NCBI GenBank assembly: GCA_025642075.2
Contig: JAODUO010001086.1
Coordinates: forward strand, 98,549 to 162,548
From: Ridgeia piscesae
Lineage: Eukaryota > Annelida > Polychaeta > Sabellida > Siboglinidae
DNA: 64,000 bases
Direction of reading: 5' to 3'
The notes beneath the pieces were generated by a model, which was not told where the DNA came from, did no database searches, and saw nothing but the letters and a program-made list of their open reading frames with translations. This document shows, one piece after another, positions 49,793 through 62,771 of the stretch (position 1 is the first letter of the stretch; the number at the start of each line of letters is the position of its first letter). The translations under genes and the position numbers were made by a program.

Positions 49793-50248
49793 GTCAATAT
49801 ACAGGGAAACAACAAGGGGAAACATTACAGTGAAAACGTCCGAAAAGTTCTATTTAAAACCCCATTCAGTGTAATTTAATTTTCGAATTATCTAGGTTGG
49901 TTTCACTGTTATAAGCTTTATCAAATGTTAGTTAGATAACATCCTATCTACGGCAGCTATGTTGAATTTAGATACGACAGACACATATAAATATGTATAC
50001 CGATGGAACTTACCGCGTAGTAATTTGTTGATTTCATCATACAAGATATCCTAAGCATGAAACAAAATATCACGCACTTCTCTAATGCAAACGTTTCTGT
50101 GTGTGCATTTCACCACAGTGATCAACATTAAATATAGCTGACACAATGACCAATGTACGCGTTATAGTTAGAATCACACGATGACAAATGTCCACAATCC
50201 AAAAAACGAAGTTCAACTTAGTGCTGTCATCTCATTGGTTGTTAACTC

Positions 50249-50285
50249 CGAGTCACTCGTACGAGTGCCTCGTACGAGTGACTCG
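50249..50285. repeat. Perfect 17-bp-arm palindrome of CTCGTACGAG units
   Basis: The arms cgagtcactcgtacgag and ctcgtacgagtgactcg are separated by tgc. A third related copy (ccgagtcactcgtacgag) lies at about 50348-50366. Confidence 0.9.
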
Positions 50286-50429
50286 AACATACACGTACGA
50301 TTTTACGTCCGATTTTGCGAATCACGTACGATTTTCATGGTTTCATCCGAGTCACTCGTACGAGTCTCTCGGACGTGTGTCACCACCTTTAGTTAGCATC
50401 ACACGATGACAGATGTCCAATCCAAAAAA

Positions 50430-50520
50430 CTATTTCTAGGGCTTCGAACCCGAAATCTCCGATGCAGCACATGGTGCAGCATCGTGCTGCTCAACTCACA
50501 GCGGACCAGACGTGTATGTA
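50430..50520 (-). repeat. Possible tRNA-derived SINE fragment
   Basis: The minus strand carries ggttcgaagccc, a good RNA polymerase III B-box, about 60 nt downstream of an A-box-like tggtccgctgtgag. It does not fold into an obvious intact tRNA. A similar leader (cacacgatgac.aatgtcca) is repeated at 50175 and 50400. Confidence 0.3.
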
Positions 50521-50836
50521 GGTCACAAAGCCACACACCGGGCACGTGCAAAGTAAATAAATCAATAGCTGTGAAGTGTAAAGTTAATATGACCCCGTTC
50601 CATTGTTACATTGTGATGTTGATTTAGTTACAATTTGAATGGATCTTATATCATATAATTATTATGCAATTAGAATCATTATTTGCATTTTAATATGATA
50701 ATACTTATGATAGATTAGCGGTGTTATTTATTTTTAATCATACACGTTTTTATTTTAGCATACTGAGGAATATTAAATAATATAACGACTGTGTTATTTT
50801 ATTTAACTGTTTCATATATAGGCTTATATTTATAAA

Positions 50837-50841
<5 letters not shown>

Positions 50842-50889
<48 letters not shown>

Positions 50890-50896
50890 TTATTAA

Positions 50897-50927
<31 letters not shown>

Positions 50928-51050
50928 TAAATAATCAATTATCATCCAATTTTAGCTACTATTTGTACATTTTGTAAAGCCTGGAGAGAATATTAAGTAA
51001 TGTAACGACTGTGTTATTTTATTTTAACTGTTTCATGTATAGGCTTATAT

Positions 51051-51109
<59 letters not shown>

Positions 51110-51120
51110 TATATATATTT
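50842..51120. repeat. Two copies of a ~220-bp block, each with a (TA)n tract
   Basis: taacgactgtgttattttat ... ttcat.tataggcttatattta followed by (TA)n and poly(T), then tccaattttagctactattt, occurs near 50780-50990 and again at 51000-51190. This is a tandem duplication containing TA runs at 50842-50884 and 51057-51118. Confidence 0.75.
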
Positions 51121-53678
51121 TTTTTTTTTTTTAATAAATAATTAATTTATCCAATTTTAGCTACTATTTGTACATTTGTGTAAAGCCCCTGAGAGCAATA
51201 CTATTGATTCGGGCGCTATACAAATAAATTGTATTATTATTAGTATTATTTTGCCAACTTGTTTTACGATTCCATCCTGCCAGTTCCTCCAGGAAGACAA
51301 AACTCTGATTTTTAATATAAGTGCCCAGTAGCTTTACAATTCAGTACTAACGGTAAATCAACTGTAGTTATATTACATTCTAGCTGTAGGTTATCTCTGT
51401 CAATTTTAATGTTGAACTTAAAACTGGCGTAGGCTACTAAGCAGAGCTGCCCCAAACTACGCTGTTTACTTGTCGTCCGTGTAGACGTAGGTTTGCGTCG
51501 AATTTGTGTCGAACAACAGGAGGTGACTGAGGACAAAATTAAGTGATACTACTTACGTAGAAATCAACAAGCTCACGAAATAGTGCTCTACATTTGTTTT
51601 GATGACCCTACAAATATGTGCTACACTCAACAGAAACGTTTCTGATGAGTGGTGGACGTCTGTCGCCGTGGGAGACTAAGCTTTCGTCAATTGATTTGTC
51701 AGTTATGGTAAATGTCAGCCATTGCGGTGCTATACACTTGCGGATGCGTTTGAATTAGGGACGCCCGAGAAACAGCCAACAAGGTTCTTGCTACATCGTT
51801 ACGTCCTCGCGACTTGCTGTGTAATGAAATCAACTTTTTCCTACGCGGTAAGTTCCGCCAGTATGTGGTAGATGTCAGGCATATTTAAATTCAAGATGGC
51901 CGCCATACAGGTATTGTTAATAAACACATTAGCTAATTAAAGGTTAATACAATGAGTTGTAACTGATTTTAAGTGCTTTACTATAAAAAAGAGAACATAT
52001 GACTAAGGTGAATGTATATAGGGAAACATTACATACATATATTAAAGGGCAAAAAAGGCAACGGTTTCGTATCATACACTTAATAGAGTTTATTCAAACT
52101 AACAATTTCCACATATACTAAATTTTTTAAATTTTAACGTCAGCGGTTTACTCAGAATGTGACCTTAAAGTCTAAAAATCTAACGAAATCCATGATGGCC
52201 TAGACACCACCATCTTAACCGGTGACGTATTCGTTTGGCTTGGCCTGGCCTATAAGCGCGCGGCATTCTAAGTCTCTGCTGAGGCCGGTCAGCTTCCTGT
52301 GACGTCAGTACGGCACAAGTTCGAGTCTTCGTTTAGTTGGCGATGTAGCAGCTGCTTAGACCTAAATCTGTGGTCAACAAGTAATTATGAAGTAGACATA
52401 TATCACCAGTTGATGGAACAAGATCCAACAAAACGTCGCCGACCGTCGTCTTCTTAAACCCGGGGCAGTGCTGACAATATTTAGCCATGGATGGACGTAA
52501 AGGCTAAACGTCGAAGCAACGCATATATCAAACTGGCCGAGACATCAATGATCAGATCGCAAGAAGGTTAGTATGATGTACTATTTTTTCTATGTTATAA
52601 CGTTTGTATTTAATTGTGTTTTTTACAGACGTCAAGCACATGTAACGTTTTTATGCTGTTAAAAGTAGTTTTGACCTTCGTAGACCGGCTATCGATTGAC
52701 GATGCCGATGGCTCGATCATCGATGTGTTGACGATGCCCGATGCCGATGTCCCTCGATGACAGCTAATCTGTTTTTACGGTATCACGTCCACATGTGCAA
52801 AGACTAAGATATACTTGAACCAAGCTAGGACAATAGCACAATTTATATCATCGCAGAATTTAGTACAATGCAGAATAAATAATTTTGCTTTTAGAAGAAA
52901 CATGAATAACTTAACTTGAACATGACACGTCTCATGGGTGATAATATGTCATCGGCGGAGGGACTGTGGCCTTGGATTGTCGTTGGCACTTCTTTGTAAG
53001 TTCAGTAAAGCTCATAGTGACATAGTCATTTATTTCCATTGATGTGAATGTAGGCTATGTCAGAGTAAGGTGACATTGATTAATAACAGCTAGTAAAGCT
53101 TATGATCAGTGTGTTCAGATATGTGCTAAGAAACAATGAAAATGTTATGATGCTGAAAACTAGAAATTCAGTCAGTATTTATTTAAACATTAAATTTTTA
53201 CAAAGTTTTGTTAGTTGCATTTTTCTGTTAGTTTCCAATTATGAGATACACATCTGACTATATTTATCATAATTTTATCAAGTTTCTGCATGCACTTTGA
53301 CACCCCACTTAGTTTCACCTTCGAGTAGCAGTATTTATGACTGTTTAATGGCTGGTGGAATTCAATGATTGTTTGAAATCCATGGACAGTAGCTGCATGC
53401 ATGTTTTAAACTAAATCTTCATTTAAACTACTCATTTTATCTTCAACAAGTTATTGTTTATTTTGATGTTTTATTAGCTTTTTAGATGTGACGTCGGTAT
53501 CCACTGGTTAAAGATCTATTGTCACCTGTAAGTGATAATTGATATTGTCTGCTGCATTCTCACAATATGGCTGTGTTTCTCACTTTCTGGTAATCTCATA
53601 TGAATAACCAGAGGAAATGCCAATTAGGTGATGATGCAATTAATTATTTCACGTTCCTTTGTTGTTGGTTACAGAAAA

Positions 53679-53850
53679 GAGTGATTGTCACTCCTGTATC
53701 ACATTGTGGCATCCACACGCATGTGCATACGCTGCAATTGTTGAGGAAGAAGATACGACAATGTATCTGGAGCAAAGTTCAGCAGCATTCAATGCCCCGC
53801 CTGAAGTCAGTCATCACTGCACGGCACTTTCTGGGAGCCTAGCTCACTAA
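53679..53850 (+). CDS. Putative terminal exon of a transposon-borne plus-strand gene
   Basis: After a pyrimidine-rich acceptor (ttgttgttggttacag) the frame reads KSDCHSCITLWHPHACAYAA, EEEDTTMYLEQSSAAF and on to a TAA at 53848. Closely spaced Cys and His residues are notable. A second frame through the same exon is also open for 56 codons. AATAAA clusters lie at about 54205-54225. The family is unknown. Confidence 0.3.
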
Positions 53851-55733
53851 ATTATGTCATACTGGACATGTGGAGGTCTATCAGAGTTATCTGCCCCAAG
53901 AGACAGCACTTTTATGAAGGTATGACAGCAGTCGTAACTACAAGGGGACTTTTGCGACAAGGGGACTTTTGCGATAAGTTGCATTTGAATCCTTGCTTGT
54001 ACAGTTCTCTTCACATTGCACCAAGCTATATAAAGTAGCACATAGTAATTGCAGTATTGCTTCATATTTCTAAGATAATACAGATATGGCATTTGAATGA
54101 ACTCCTAGTAACTGTGTCATGGGGGACAAAACGCAGCTGTAAACAGTTATTGTGTACACTTATGAATACAGCTACTTGTATAATTAATAACTTCTCTGTT
54201 TTTGATAAAATAAAATAAATAACACGTCATTATCACTGAATGTATTAAAATATAATATAAAAATACATAAAAATACAGTCACTGTATATACATGATACAA
54301 AGTGAAACATTAAGATTAGAACAACAAGTGATAATTGGGAGTGGAATGTGATAGTGGAATTCCTGGTCAATGTGTTGTTATTTAACTTATGGTTACTAAT
54401 TTGGCTAATGTTTGGTTACTAAAACAATGACTTCTTACATGATTATCAAATGAAATTACAACAAATTAGTACATGTTTATAATCATGTAAGAAAAACGTT
54501 GCAAAGTTGTCTAAATACTAATCAGTTAATGCAAGCACTATATTCATTGTAGGAATGAAATCACGATTGATGTTATCTGCTCTTGGGGGGAACTACGGCC
54601 ACGTCCTGTCCCAGGCATCCCTGTTAACACAGATGTCATCTTCGAGAAACAATGATTAAACTGGAGGTTGCGCAACAGAACACAAGTCCGACATAACCGT
54701 CTACCCATGCTGATGAGCCACATAATCCATGTGGTGATGGGAAAAGTTACACTGCCACTAATCATTGTACCAACAGGGGTTGCTTGATCGGGGCAAATGT
54801 GCCAAAACCGAGTAAGGAAGATCTGCGGGCTGCATGGCTCAATCGTTTTGTACATTAGTCAAGTCTTTGAGAGCAAAGTGATATCCCTCGTGCTGCTCTC
54901 CAAGCGAGGACAGGGAACTTTGTCCTGATTAGGTGGCTTGTGCATGCTGGCAGTACTCGATGAACACTCCGGCCCAACTTGCTGTGAACCCACCAGTAAA
55001 CTGCCTATAGACAGCCCACCTGAGCAACCTGAAATAAACGTGTTCAGATAAATATACATATGACATTGTAAATAAGATGAAAATTAATCAATGATCCTTT
55101 TAATTTAAAATATATAATTAAAGACACACCCCATTTCAAACATGTGGTGCTTTTTAAGAAAAACATAAATAAATGTGTGGCAGTATTATAGCATATTGCA
55201 TCTAATGTTGACAATATGCACTTTTAAATCGCTGTGTGGCATTAGAAACCATTGAGGATCTATTTCTATAATTTGGAATAAAATGAATTAGGGTATTGCT
55301 AGTAAGCTCAAGAAATGTTTATTAATTTGATTGAACCATTCTGAAAGCTGTCAAACATAAACATCTTGTCTAAAACCTCTAATGACAACTCCAGTCCCTG
55401 CATTCACATATTTGGGTTGTCATCTCATAATGGATAACCAGAGAAAATGTCAATTAGATTATTATTGTGAAAAGACTAGGCACTATAATTTACTCTATGA
55501 TCCATTCTATTCTTTGGGCAGTAGTAGGAACTATGCACTATGTTTACAAATATACCTGCCATTTTCACTACATAAAAATCATAATGGTTCCATGTGTTGT
55601 ATCTATTGGTAATGAAAACTATTATTTTTTATTTATAGTGCTACTTTGTTTGATGTTGTATTGTTGCTTCTTATTTGATGCATTAACGTTTATTGCAACA
55701 TAATTATATAAAATGTATGCACAGTATACTTAC

Positions 55734-55864
55734 TTGTTTGTTGATGGATCTAGTTGCCAGTTATCTATCTGTATATGGTTCAGTGCAACCAATACATTCC
55801 AAAGCACCAGTTGCTCGAAGCAGAGAATTTCAAATCCGACTTTTCGTAATACACAGCAGTCCAC
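55734..55864 (-). CDS. Putative internal exon of a transposon-borne minus-strand gene
   Basis: Flanked by an excellent acceptor (ttttttattacag) and donor (GTAAGT), this 131-nt exon is open in only one frame. It encodes VDCCVLRKVGFEILCFEQLV and later DNWQLDPSTN. The clear splice signals and single open frame argue for a real exon; the domain is not recognised. Confidence 0.4.
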
Positions 55865-56567
55865 CTGTAATAAAAAATCGAACATTAAGAAATGTTTTAT
55901 GTGAATCGTTGCAAACATGGATTATTATTCTGAATGAACATAATTTCACAAAGCATGAATTCTGACACATTTCCTGTATTCATCTCATCCCTAATATCTC
56001 TGGGTTCTTTGAAACAAACTCATTATCTATGTTTATATATGACTCCATAAGACACATGCAAAATGATGAGAAGATAACCCTGCAGTTTATGTTCAAATAA
56101 AATAATCGTAACTGCCTGCCATTGCTGTGTAGGCGGTGCATTTAGATCAATATAGCTGCTGTTATTACAAATGTGATGGGTGTCCACACCTGGGGGATGC
56201 AAAAAAACAGCAAGGTATTGACTATTCATTTGTATGGATTTTTTTCCACAGTTGACACACCTGCACAATTGTGGGACCTAATTCATTTAATTTCATTGGA
56301 ACTATTCAATATGATTTATGTTAAATGATAAACCCCACCAAGTCTTAACAAATGTGTTATTACCATAAAACGTAATAAGTGACACATACTTAGTCTAATA
56401 GTTGAATGCGGCAAGCCTGAGGCCTGAGGTACTGATGTGACCCGGCTGGCCCAAGGCCAAGGTTTGGGCCCCAAACTAAGCGATCATATTTCGCTTGTCA
56501 TAATAATACGATCATTACGCAGTCCGGACCTAGGATAATAATATTTAAGCAATAACAATAATAGACA

Positions 56568-56607
56568 ACTTAATATTTACCTTCATCAATATGCTCCGCG
56601 CGTTGCC
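56568..56607 (-). CDS. Putative first exon of the minus-strand transposon gene
   Basis: ATG at about 56620-56605 in the context gaaATGGct opens MAATRQRAEHIDE and ends at a GAAG|GTAAAT donor. It lies ~400 bp inside the right inverted repeat, where the first exon of an element gene would be expected. Confidence 0.3.
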
Positions 56608-57132
56608 GAGTTGCAGCCATTTCATGACAGCAAACAAACTTGTCACCGCATCAACAAATTGGTTCGGCACCGCCACCAGTTGACACCGTCTCTGCTAGTT
56701 TTGTTTTTGTACGTTCAGCTTCCCGTGTGTCTTTCTTTTCGTGGTCACTCGCCTCTAGTGTATCTTCCAATACGTGCCTTTGTCTTTGCGGCTGGAATCT
56801 ATATCCAGATACTTCTGCATCCGTTAAATTATCCGATTTAGATAATCCATAACAAACACGCCATTTTTATTTTTCTCTGCGCACAGCGCCTCCAGACGGA
56901 TTTATGAATAACTTAATTGTGGAGATAAGCTTACTGACGTCATTCTTCGTCGACAATGGCGTAGCTCATAGTATTTCGATGATTGGGTGTTCAAAAAAAA
57001 ATTTCAGGTAAACGGCTGGCGTTAACAAATTGAGTATATGTGGAAATTGTTACTTTATATTAACTCTATTAGGTGTATGCCACGAAACCGTTGCCTTTTT
57101 TTGCCCTTTAATGTACAATATAGGCATACATG

Positions 57133-57397
<265 letters not shown>

Positions 57398-58308
57398 TTA
57401 ATATATTTGACAATATAATTTATTTGACAACGGACTGGGGAATGTTTTTATAAAAATCTTTTGTAAAATCCAAACAGTTTGTCTTTTTAAATAAACGATT
57501 TTAATTACACTCTACACATCTGGGATTTAGGCAATTCACACGGTTATGGTAGCTATATAGATAGTGTTTAGATATCACAGATTTGAATTTATGTCGGGAT
57601 TGAATATTTTGAATCTTATAATCAAGGTTATTCCATAGTTCTTGTAAAATGATGTAAAGGTAACTTAGAAGAAAAATGTGTTCTGGGCGTATTTGGTTAT
57701 GTTGTCTGGTAATTCTGGTGCCAGTGGCTAGATTATTTGTTGGTATATAATGTTCGAAGGATTTAGGCAGTGTTTTATGGTAATAGTCAAGCATAAATAA
57801 TGAAAGATGCAACTTGTGTATATCAGTGATTGTAAGTATATTATCAGATTTAAAAATAGGATCGGTGTGACTTCTATATCTTTTGTTGTTAATTATTCGT
57901 AAAGCACGTTTTTATAAGGTTTGCAACTTTATTACTGTGTTTCCATTACCCCAAGCTTGCACACCATACGTTAACTGACTTTGAATTATTAAAGTATAAT
58001 AGAGAGTTTTTAAGGCATTATGTGGCAAGAAATGTTTCAGTCAATTGCAAAAACTGCTCTAGATATCTTAGAACTGATTATATTAATATGTTTTTCCATG
58101 TTAAGTGTTTATCAATACGAATTCATAAAAATTTGACCGATTCGCCTTTGTTATCCTTTCCAATATGATTAACAGTTTCATTGTTTATTTTGATACAGTT
58201 ATTTACCTGATATTTGTTATTCGGTGGGATAAATATGCAAAAAATTGTTTTTGTAACATTCAATGCGAGTTTAGTAGCACATAAGTAATCGCACAAATGT
58301 TTTATTTC

Positions 58309-58914
58309 TTAGTTTATGTTGTTAATTAAAGTATCAATATGAGAACCTGATTTGTATACAGTTGTGTCATCAACAAAAGACAATACATTTAAAGACATAA
58401 AATTTATTATATCATTGATATAAATCAGAAATAAGATTGGTCCAAATACGCATCCTTGGGGCACTCCAGCTGTTATGTTTTTCTTAGAAGACTTACATTT
58501 GTGTATTTCAGTGTACTGTTTTCGATTGGATAAGTAACTGGCAAACCATTTATTACTTAATCCCCGAATTCCATAGAAATGTAATTTATACAGCAAAATG
58601 TCATGGCCTATTGTATCAAATGCCTTTGAAAGGTCCAGAAACACAGTCAATGTAGGGGCTTTTGTTATTTTATCATTTACAATTGAAATGTCATTTAGCA
58701 AATGCAACATTGGGTGAATTGTAGAGTGTTTTGCTCGAAGCCCACACTGATGTTTATACGAAATGTTATATTTTTCTAGAAATACCATCGGCCTATTGCA
58801 TACAATTTTTTCCATTATTTTAGAAATCGCAGGTACGATACTTATAGGTCTATAATTGTTAAACATTTTCGTGTTACCTGATTTGTAAACGGGTACAACT
58901 TTGGCAGTTTTCAA
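58309..58914 (-). pseudogene. LINE reverse-transcriptase domain
   Basis: The fingers/palm order is intact: NYRPISIVPAISKIMEKIV, motif A FLDLSKAFDTI, motif B AGVPQGCVFGPILFLIYIND and motif C FVDDTTVY (Val replacing the usual Ala before DD). All three catalytic Asp residues are present, but the frame is cut off from the endonuclease and the C-terminus by stops and frameshifts. Confidence 0.92.
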
Positions 58915-59382
58915 GTTTTCAGGAACAGTTCCCGCGACAATAGATTGATTTAGAATAAGCTCATGCGGAATGGTTATTTCATTGTTTGTCGCTTGTAGTA
59001 GTTTAGTGGATATACCATCAAAACCTTCCGTGCATTTAGTTTTTTAATTAAGTACAACAAGTTCTATTACTGTTTTTGTGTGTATGATGCATGGAAAAAG
59101 TGACGGGATAATTTCCCTTTAGGTGTTCTTCGAATTGCTTAAAAGGAACACCAATTGAATCATTTATTGTTGCACCTATTCCAACAATAAATTATAAAAT
59201 TCTTCTGTGATATGTTTCATATGTGTTTCCTCATGTCCATTTATGATGAAGGTTTCAGGGAACTTAGACAATTCTTTTTGTTTATGCATTGCTTGACGTA
59301 GTATAGCCCATGTTTCTTTAATGCTATGTTTGTGTGCTTCTAGCATTTCACCATAATAAGCACCTTTTGCTGCTGGTTTGAC

Positions 59383-59940
59383 CTAATTAAAAACTCTACA
59401 ATATTCTTTGTATTTATTGATCGCTTCTGGACTAGCTCTACTTAGTTTCTTTCTAAGTAACTTTGCTTTATTTAGCGACGAAGTCAATATACCCGAAGTA
59501 ATCCAAGGTTCTCGTTTAATATATTTTTTCTTAACCTTCACATGTTTAACTGGGCAGGATAGTTCGAAAAGTGATTTGTATATTATCATGATATTATCAT
59601 AAGCTTCATTCACGTCAGCTGTGGATAACACAGTTGAGAAATCAACCATATATAATTGATTTCTAAAGGATGCAATATTTCTTGGGTTCAGTTGTCGTAC
59701 CTGCCTATATACTGATTTTTGGGGACAAGGTGTACCATATATTATGTGAAATATGGCAAAATTATCGGCTATATCAGTGATTATAATTCCCGATTCATGA
59801 TTAGGATGAGAAAGATTTGAATATATGTGATCTATAAGTGTTGTAGAATTTGACGTTATTCGTGTTGGTTTGGTAATATACGGTATAATCCCTTGGCATA
59901 TTACATTATCTATGAAGTAATTTGTTTTTGTGGGTAACAA
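59383..59940 (-). pseudogene. LINE endonuclease C-terminal part and linker
   Basis: ITKPTRITSNSTTLIDHIYS and IITDIADNFAIFHIIYG are typical of the end of the apurinic-like endonuclease domain, followed by a basic linker with KREPWITSGI and YKEYCRVFN. It overlaps the preceding frame by 35 nt in another phase, showing a frameshift. Confidence 0.85.
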
Positions 59941-60277
59941 AGTTTAACAAATTAATGTTGTAATCACCCATAAAATAAGCAATTTTATTTTCATTTGATA
60001 TCCTATCCAGTATTTCTATTATTTTGCTCATAAACATATCTATGTCTGCACGAGGAGCTGAATTAGGACGATATACTACACCTACTATAATTGGTTTGTT
60101 TTTATTATTTTGAACTTCAAAAAATATAGATTCAAAAACGTGGGGAATAAATATAGAGAGATCTTCACGTTTAGTGTATGTAAAGCTATCGTTAATATGT
60201 AATAGTATACATACCAACTCCACCATGCCCATCATCATTTTGCAATCTTGTGTTAAACAGTAAACTGTGGTATCCAT
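59906..60277 (-). pseudogene. LINE endonuclease N-terminal part
   Basis: IIVGVVYRPNSAPRADIDMF and AYFMGDYNINLLNF are endonuclease motifs (VYRP and GD.N). The first ~40 residues of the open frame are out of register with the element: the true upstream sequence (GYHSLLFNTRLQNDDGHGGV) is in a neighbouring frame. Confidence 0.82.
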
Positions 60278-61226
60278 TTATATTGTATTGCTGAGAATCC
60301 CGAGTTCTAAATATTTCTGTTAAGTATGAGGCCACCTGATGATAAGTTGCAAATTTTTTCTTGCACGGTCTCTAAGCTGCGACAATTAATGCATAACATT
60401 GATAAAGAAATTTTATCACTCTGGAAAGCGCTTGAGAATTCAACCGTGGTCAAATATTTACACTCATTGGGATTTAAAGAAAGGGGTGAGTCATTATATA
60501 TATCATCTTCATTATAATTAATTCCAGTATATAAATTTATAAAGTCAAAGTTTCCATTTGTTTGGATTCGGTCTAAGTTAATATTGTCATCAATTTAGAA
60601 AAAAATATAGAAGGTAACATATTAAACCAATTACCACAGTCCGTCGTTATTATATTACTACTAGAAGCGACATAAATTAACTTATGAAAACAACAGTAAT
60701 GCAAAACAATAATTAGATTAGAACCTTCTGCGTAGCATGGCATCGTAACATTCATAGTAATTGTATGTATAATATTAGACAACAATAAAAGTATACGTAT
60801 ATATATCTGTAGTAATACAAATAACATAAGGGAACAAAGATAGTAAGGACAGCAAACTGGCTGGACTTCCACTTGGTATGACATAATTATATGAACATTG
60901 TTCTTGTTGTAGTATATAATACATCAGTGCAAGCTATGCTTTAACATTAAAAATAACGTTTTGGTTTTTCAAATGTTCATACCCCACCACCTATCGGAAA
61001 ATAGACAGTCCTAGAGGGTTGCTATGTTTATATCAAATATAAATAATGAAATACCTCATTGACCACTGTGTAAAATAAATTAAAATAGCGTTCTTCTGTA
61101 TCATGTTATAAAAACGTTTTCCCAAAAATTCTGAATGTGCATTCCATAGCATAATAACTTCATTACAGCAATTCATTATTATAATTAATGGTTATAATGG
61201 TTATATATGACGCAATAAAATGAAAA

Positions 61227-61984
61227 CTAACAAACAGGCCACATACCAACAATTAACTCAAGGAACTTTCCTTTCTTTATGTTAGCAGTTCTTACATTTT
61301 CGGGAGGTCCTGATCCGTGACGATCTCCTTTACGGTACGGTACCAATGTTGGTCTTGATTAGGACACGACCCGCGTAGGTCCAACAGTCTGCAATATGTT
61401 TCTGGCGTTTCAACTGACGCGTGCGATACGCCAGCATAGCTCGCTTGGCCGTGAGGTCTTCGTTGACATGGATCTGGTTGTCCTTGCGTTACCGATTGTA
61501 GTCCTTCAGGCGGGTGCGCGCCCGAAACACTTCGTCACGCACCACTTCGCTGCAGAAGCGAACAATCATTGCCCACTTCCGCGGACGGCCCTGCTCGTCC
61601 TGCTTCGGGCCTAGTCGGTGGCTCCGCTCTAGGTGATCGGCAACAATGTGGGTCAAACCCAGCTTCTGCTGGATTGTACCGATCACCACGGCATCGGTGT
61701 TTTCACCTCCCTCTTCCGGGATGCCTTGGAAGCGGAGGTTCGGACGTCTGGAATATTGTTCCTGTGTATCAGCCTCCGTCTCCAACGTCGCCACTTTCTT
61801 TACCAGACCGTTAATATGTTCATCTCTGGCAGCCAGACCGGTCTTTAGTGACTGAACCTCTTTGTCCAGGTGTGCAACCTGCAGATGTATAGCTGCACAT
61901 ACCGTTTTGATTAGTATCGGGGCTATTACCTCGATTATTTAAAGAACGGTCTTTTCTTGTTCCTTTTTTGCCGCTTTTCGGCAT
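61227..61984 (-). pseudogene. LINE ORF1 relic (coiled coil plus RRM-like domain)
   Basis: Starts MPKSGKKGTRKDRS at 61984. After a frameshift near 61905 it continues with a coiled coil (LDKEVQSLKTGLAARDEHIN), then QYSRRPNLRFQGIPEEGGEN, LERSHRLG, RKWAMIVRFC and RARTRLKDY. An in-frame TAA at 61489 interrupts it, and the reading resumes with NQIHVNEDLTAKRAMLAYRT. This is the ORF1p/transposase-22 pattern of L1-like or CR1-like elements. It may be the 5' part of the LINE at 57400-60600 or a separate copy. Confidence 0.8.
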
Positions 61985-62059
61985 TTCACTGAAGGCACTG
62001 CGCTGCTGTTTAAACTTCACTTCTGACGCAGTCACCAAGCATAAAATACCACAAATACC

Positions 62060-62245
62060 AGAAATACACACATACACACCCATACACCCATACACCCATA
62101 CACCCATACACATACACATACACGCGCACGCGCACGCGCACGCGCACGCACACACGCACACGCACACGCGCACGCGCACGCGCAGCACACGCCATGCAAC
62201 ACGCAAACACGCACACACGCACGCAACACAGCACGCACGCGCACG

Positions 62246-62290
<45 letters not shown>
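62060..62290. repeat. (CA)n/(CGCA)n microsatellite
   Basis: cacaca runs with cgcacg and ccatacac variants. These give spurious Cys/Val- or His/Thr-rich frames on the two strands. Confidence 0.95.
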
Positions 62291-62292
<2 letters not shown>

Positions 62293-62771
62293 TGTTATAA
62301 CGGCGAATTCGAGGCAACTCAACAAAAGTGCCAAATTTGTCTTGCTAGGGTTTCGGTTGGTAACATTCATTTTATATAGAAATAAGCTCGGATCAACGCG
62401 TTTGCACAAACACACGCACACACTCACGTACATATATGCGCACGCACACACTTTACAAAAGTAGACAACATCGTAAGTTATTTTGAATAATATTGTAATC
62501 ACCTGCAGGCAATATTACGACATCGAACTCCGCACAGTAACCTTCCTTTCTAATATATACTACATCCTAAAAACCAACTTCGGTCGCGCTTCATCGGTAT
62601 CGTCACAAATGCTTGTGTCACAGCTCATGCTAGATTGTTTTGACGGTTTCACCTTCTGCGAGTTCATTCATTCCATCTGGGGTTTTTAATATATATTTTG
62701 ATATGATGATATAATTGTCACTTGCCGACGTTTATGAAACGTTACTTGTCGTGTACAAGTTGTTTTCTTAC

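Larger units (their letters stand above)
52046..57107. mobile_element. 5.1-kb DNA transposon with ~105-bp terminal inverted repeats
   Basis: The left end agggcaaaaaaggcaacgg (continuing to about 52151) is the reverse complement of the right end ccgttgcctttttttgccct (from about 57008), with roughly 80-90% match by eye, including agtatatgtggaaattgtta. TTAA flanks both ends (52042-52045 and 57108-57111); an AT duplication with two more TIR bases fits equally well. TTAA points to piggyBac or Kolobok, AT to ISL2EU-type elements. Inside, exon-like coding pieces occur on both strands and converge, as in two-gene transposons. No catalytic motif was recognised. Confidence 0.75.
57400..60600 (-). mobile_element. 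Broken non-LTR retrotransposon (LINE), ORF2
   Basis: Read on the minus strand from 60600: a start of the endonuclease region (SLSMLCINCRSL), then at 60277-59906 IIVGVVYRPNSAPRADID and FMGDYNINLL. After a frameshift, 59940-59383 carries the endonuclease end (TTLIDHIYSN, ITDIADNFAIFHI) and a Lys-rich linker. 58914-58309 is the reverse transcriptase. 57812-57501 is the C-terminal region (LWNNLDYKIQNIQ). The catalytic SDH of the endonuclease appears as ADN, so the element is dead even apart from its frameshifts. Confidence 0.88.

Noticed and set aside
50430..50520. Intact tRNA gene
   Set aside because: There is a B-box-like ggttcgaagccc, but no cloverleaf with acceptor and anticodon stems could be drawn.
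62010..62502. Cys/Val/Ala-rich frames and His/Thr-rich frames
   Set aside because: They arise from the (CA)n/(CGCA)n microsatellite.
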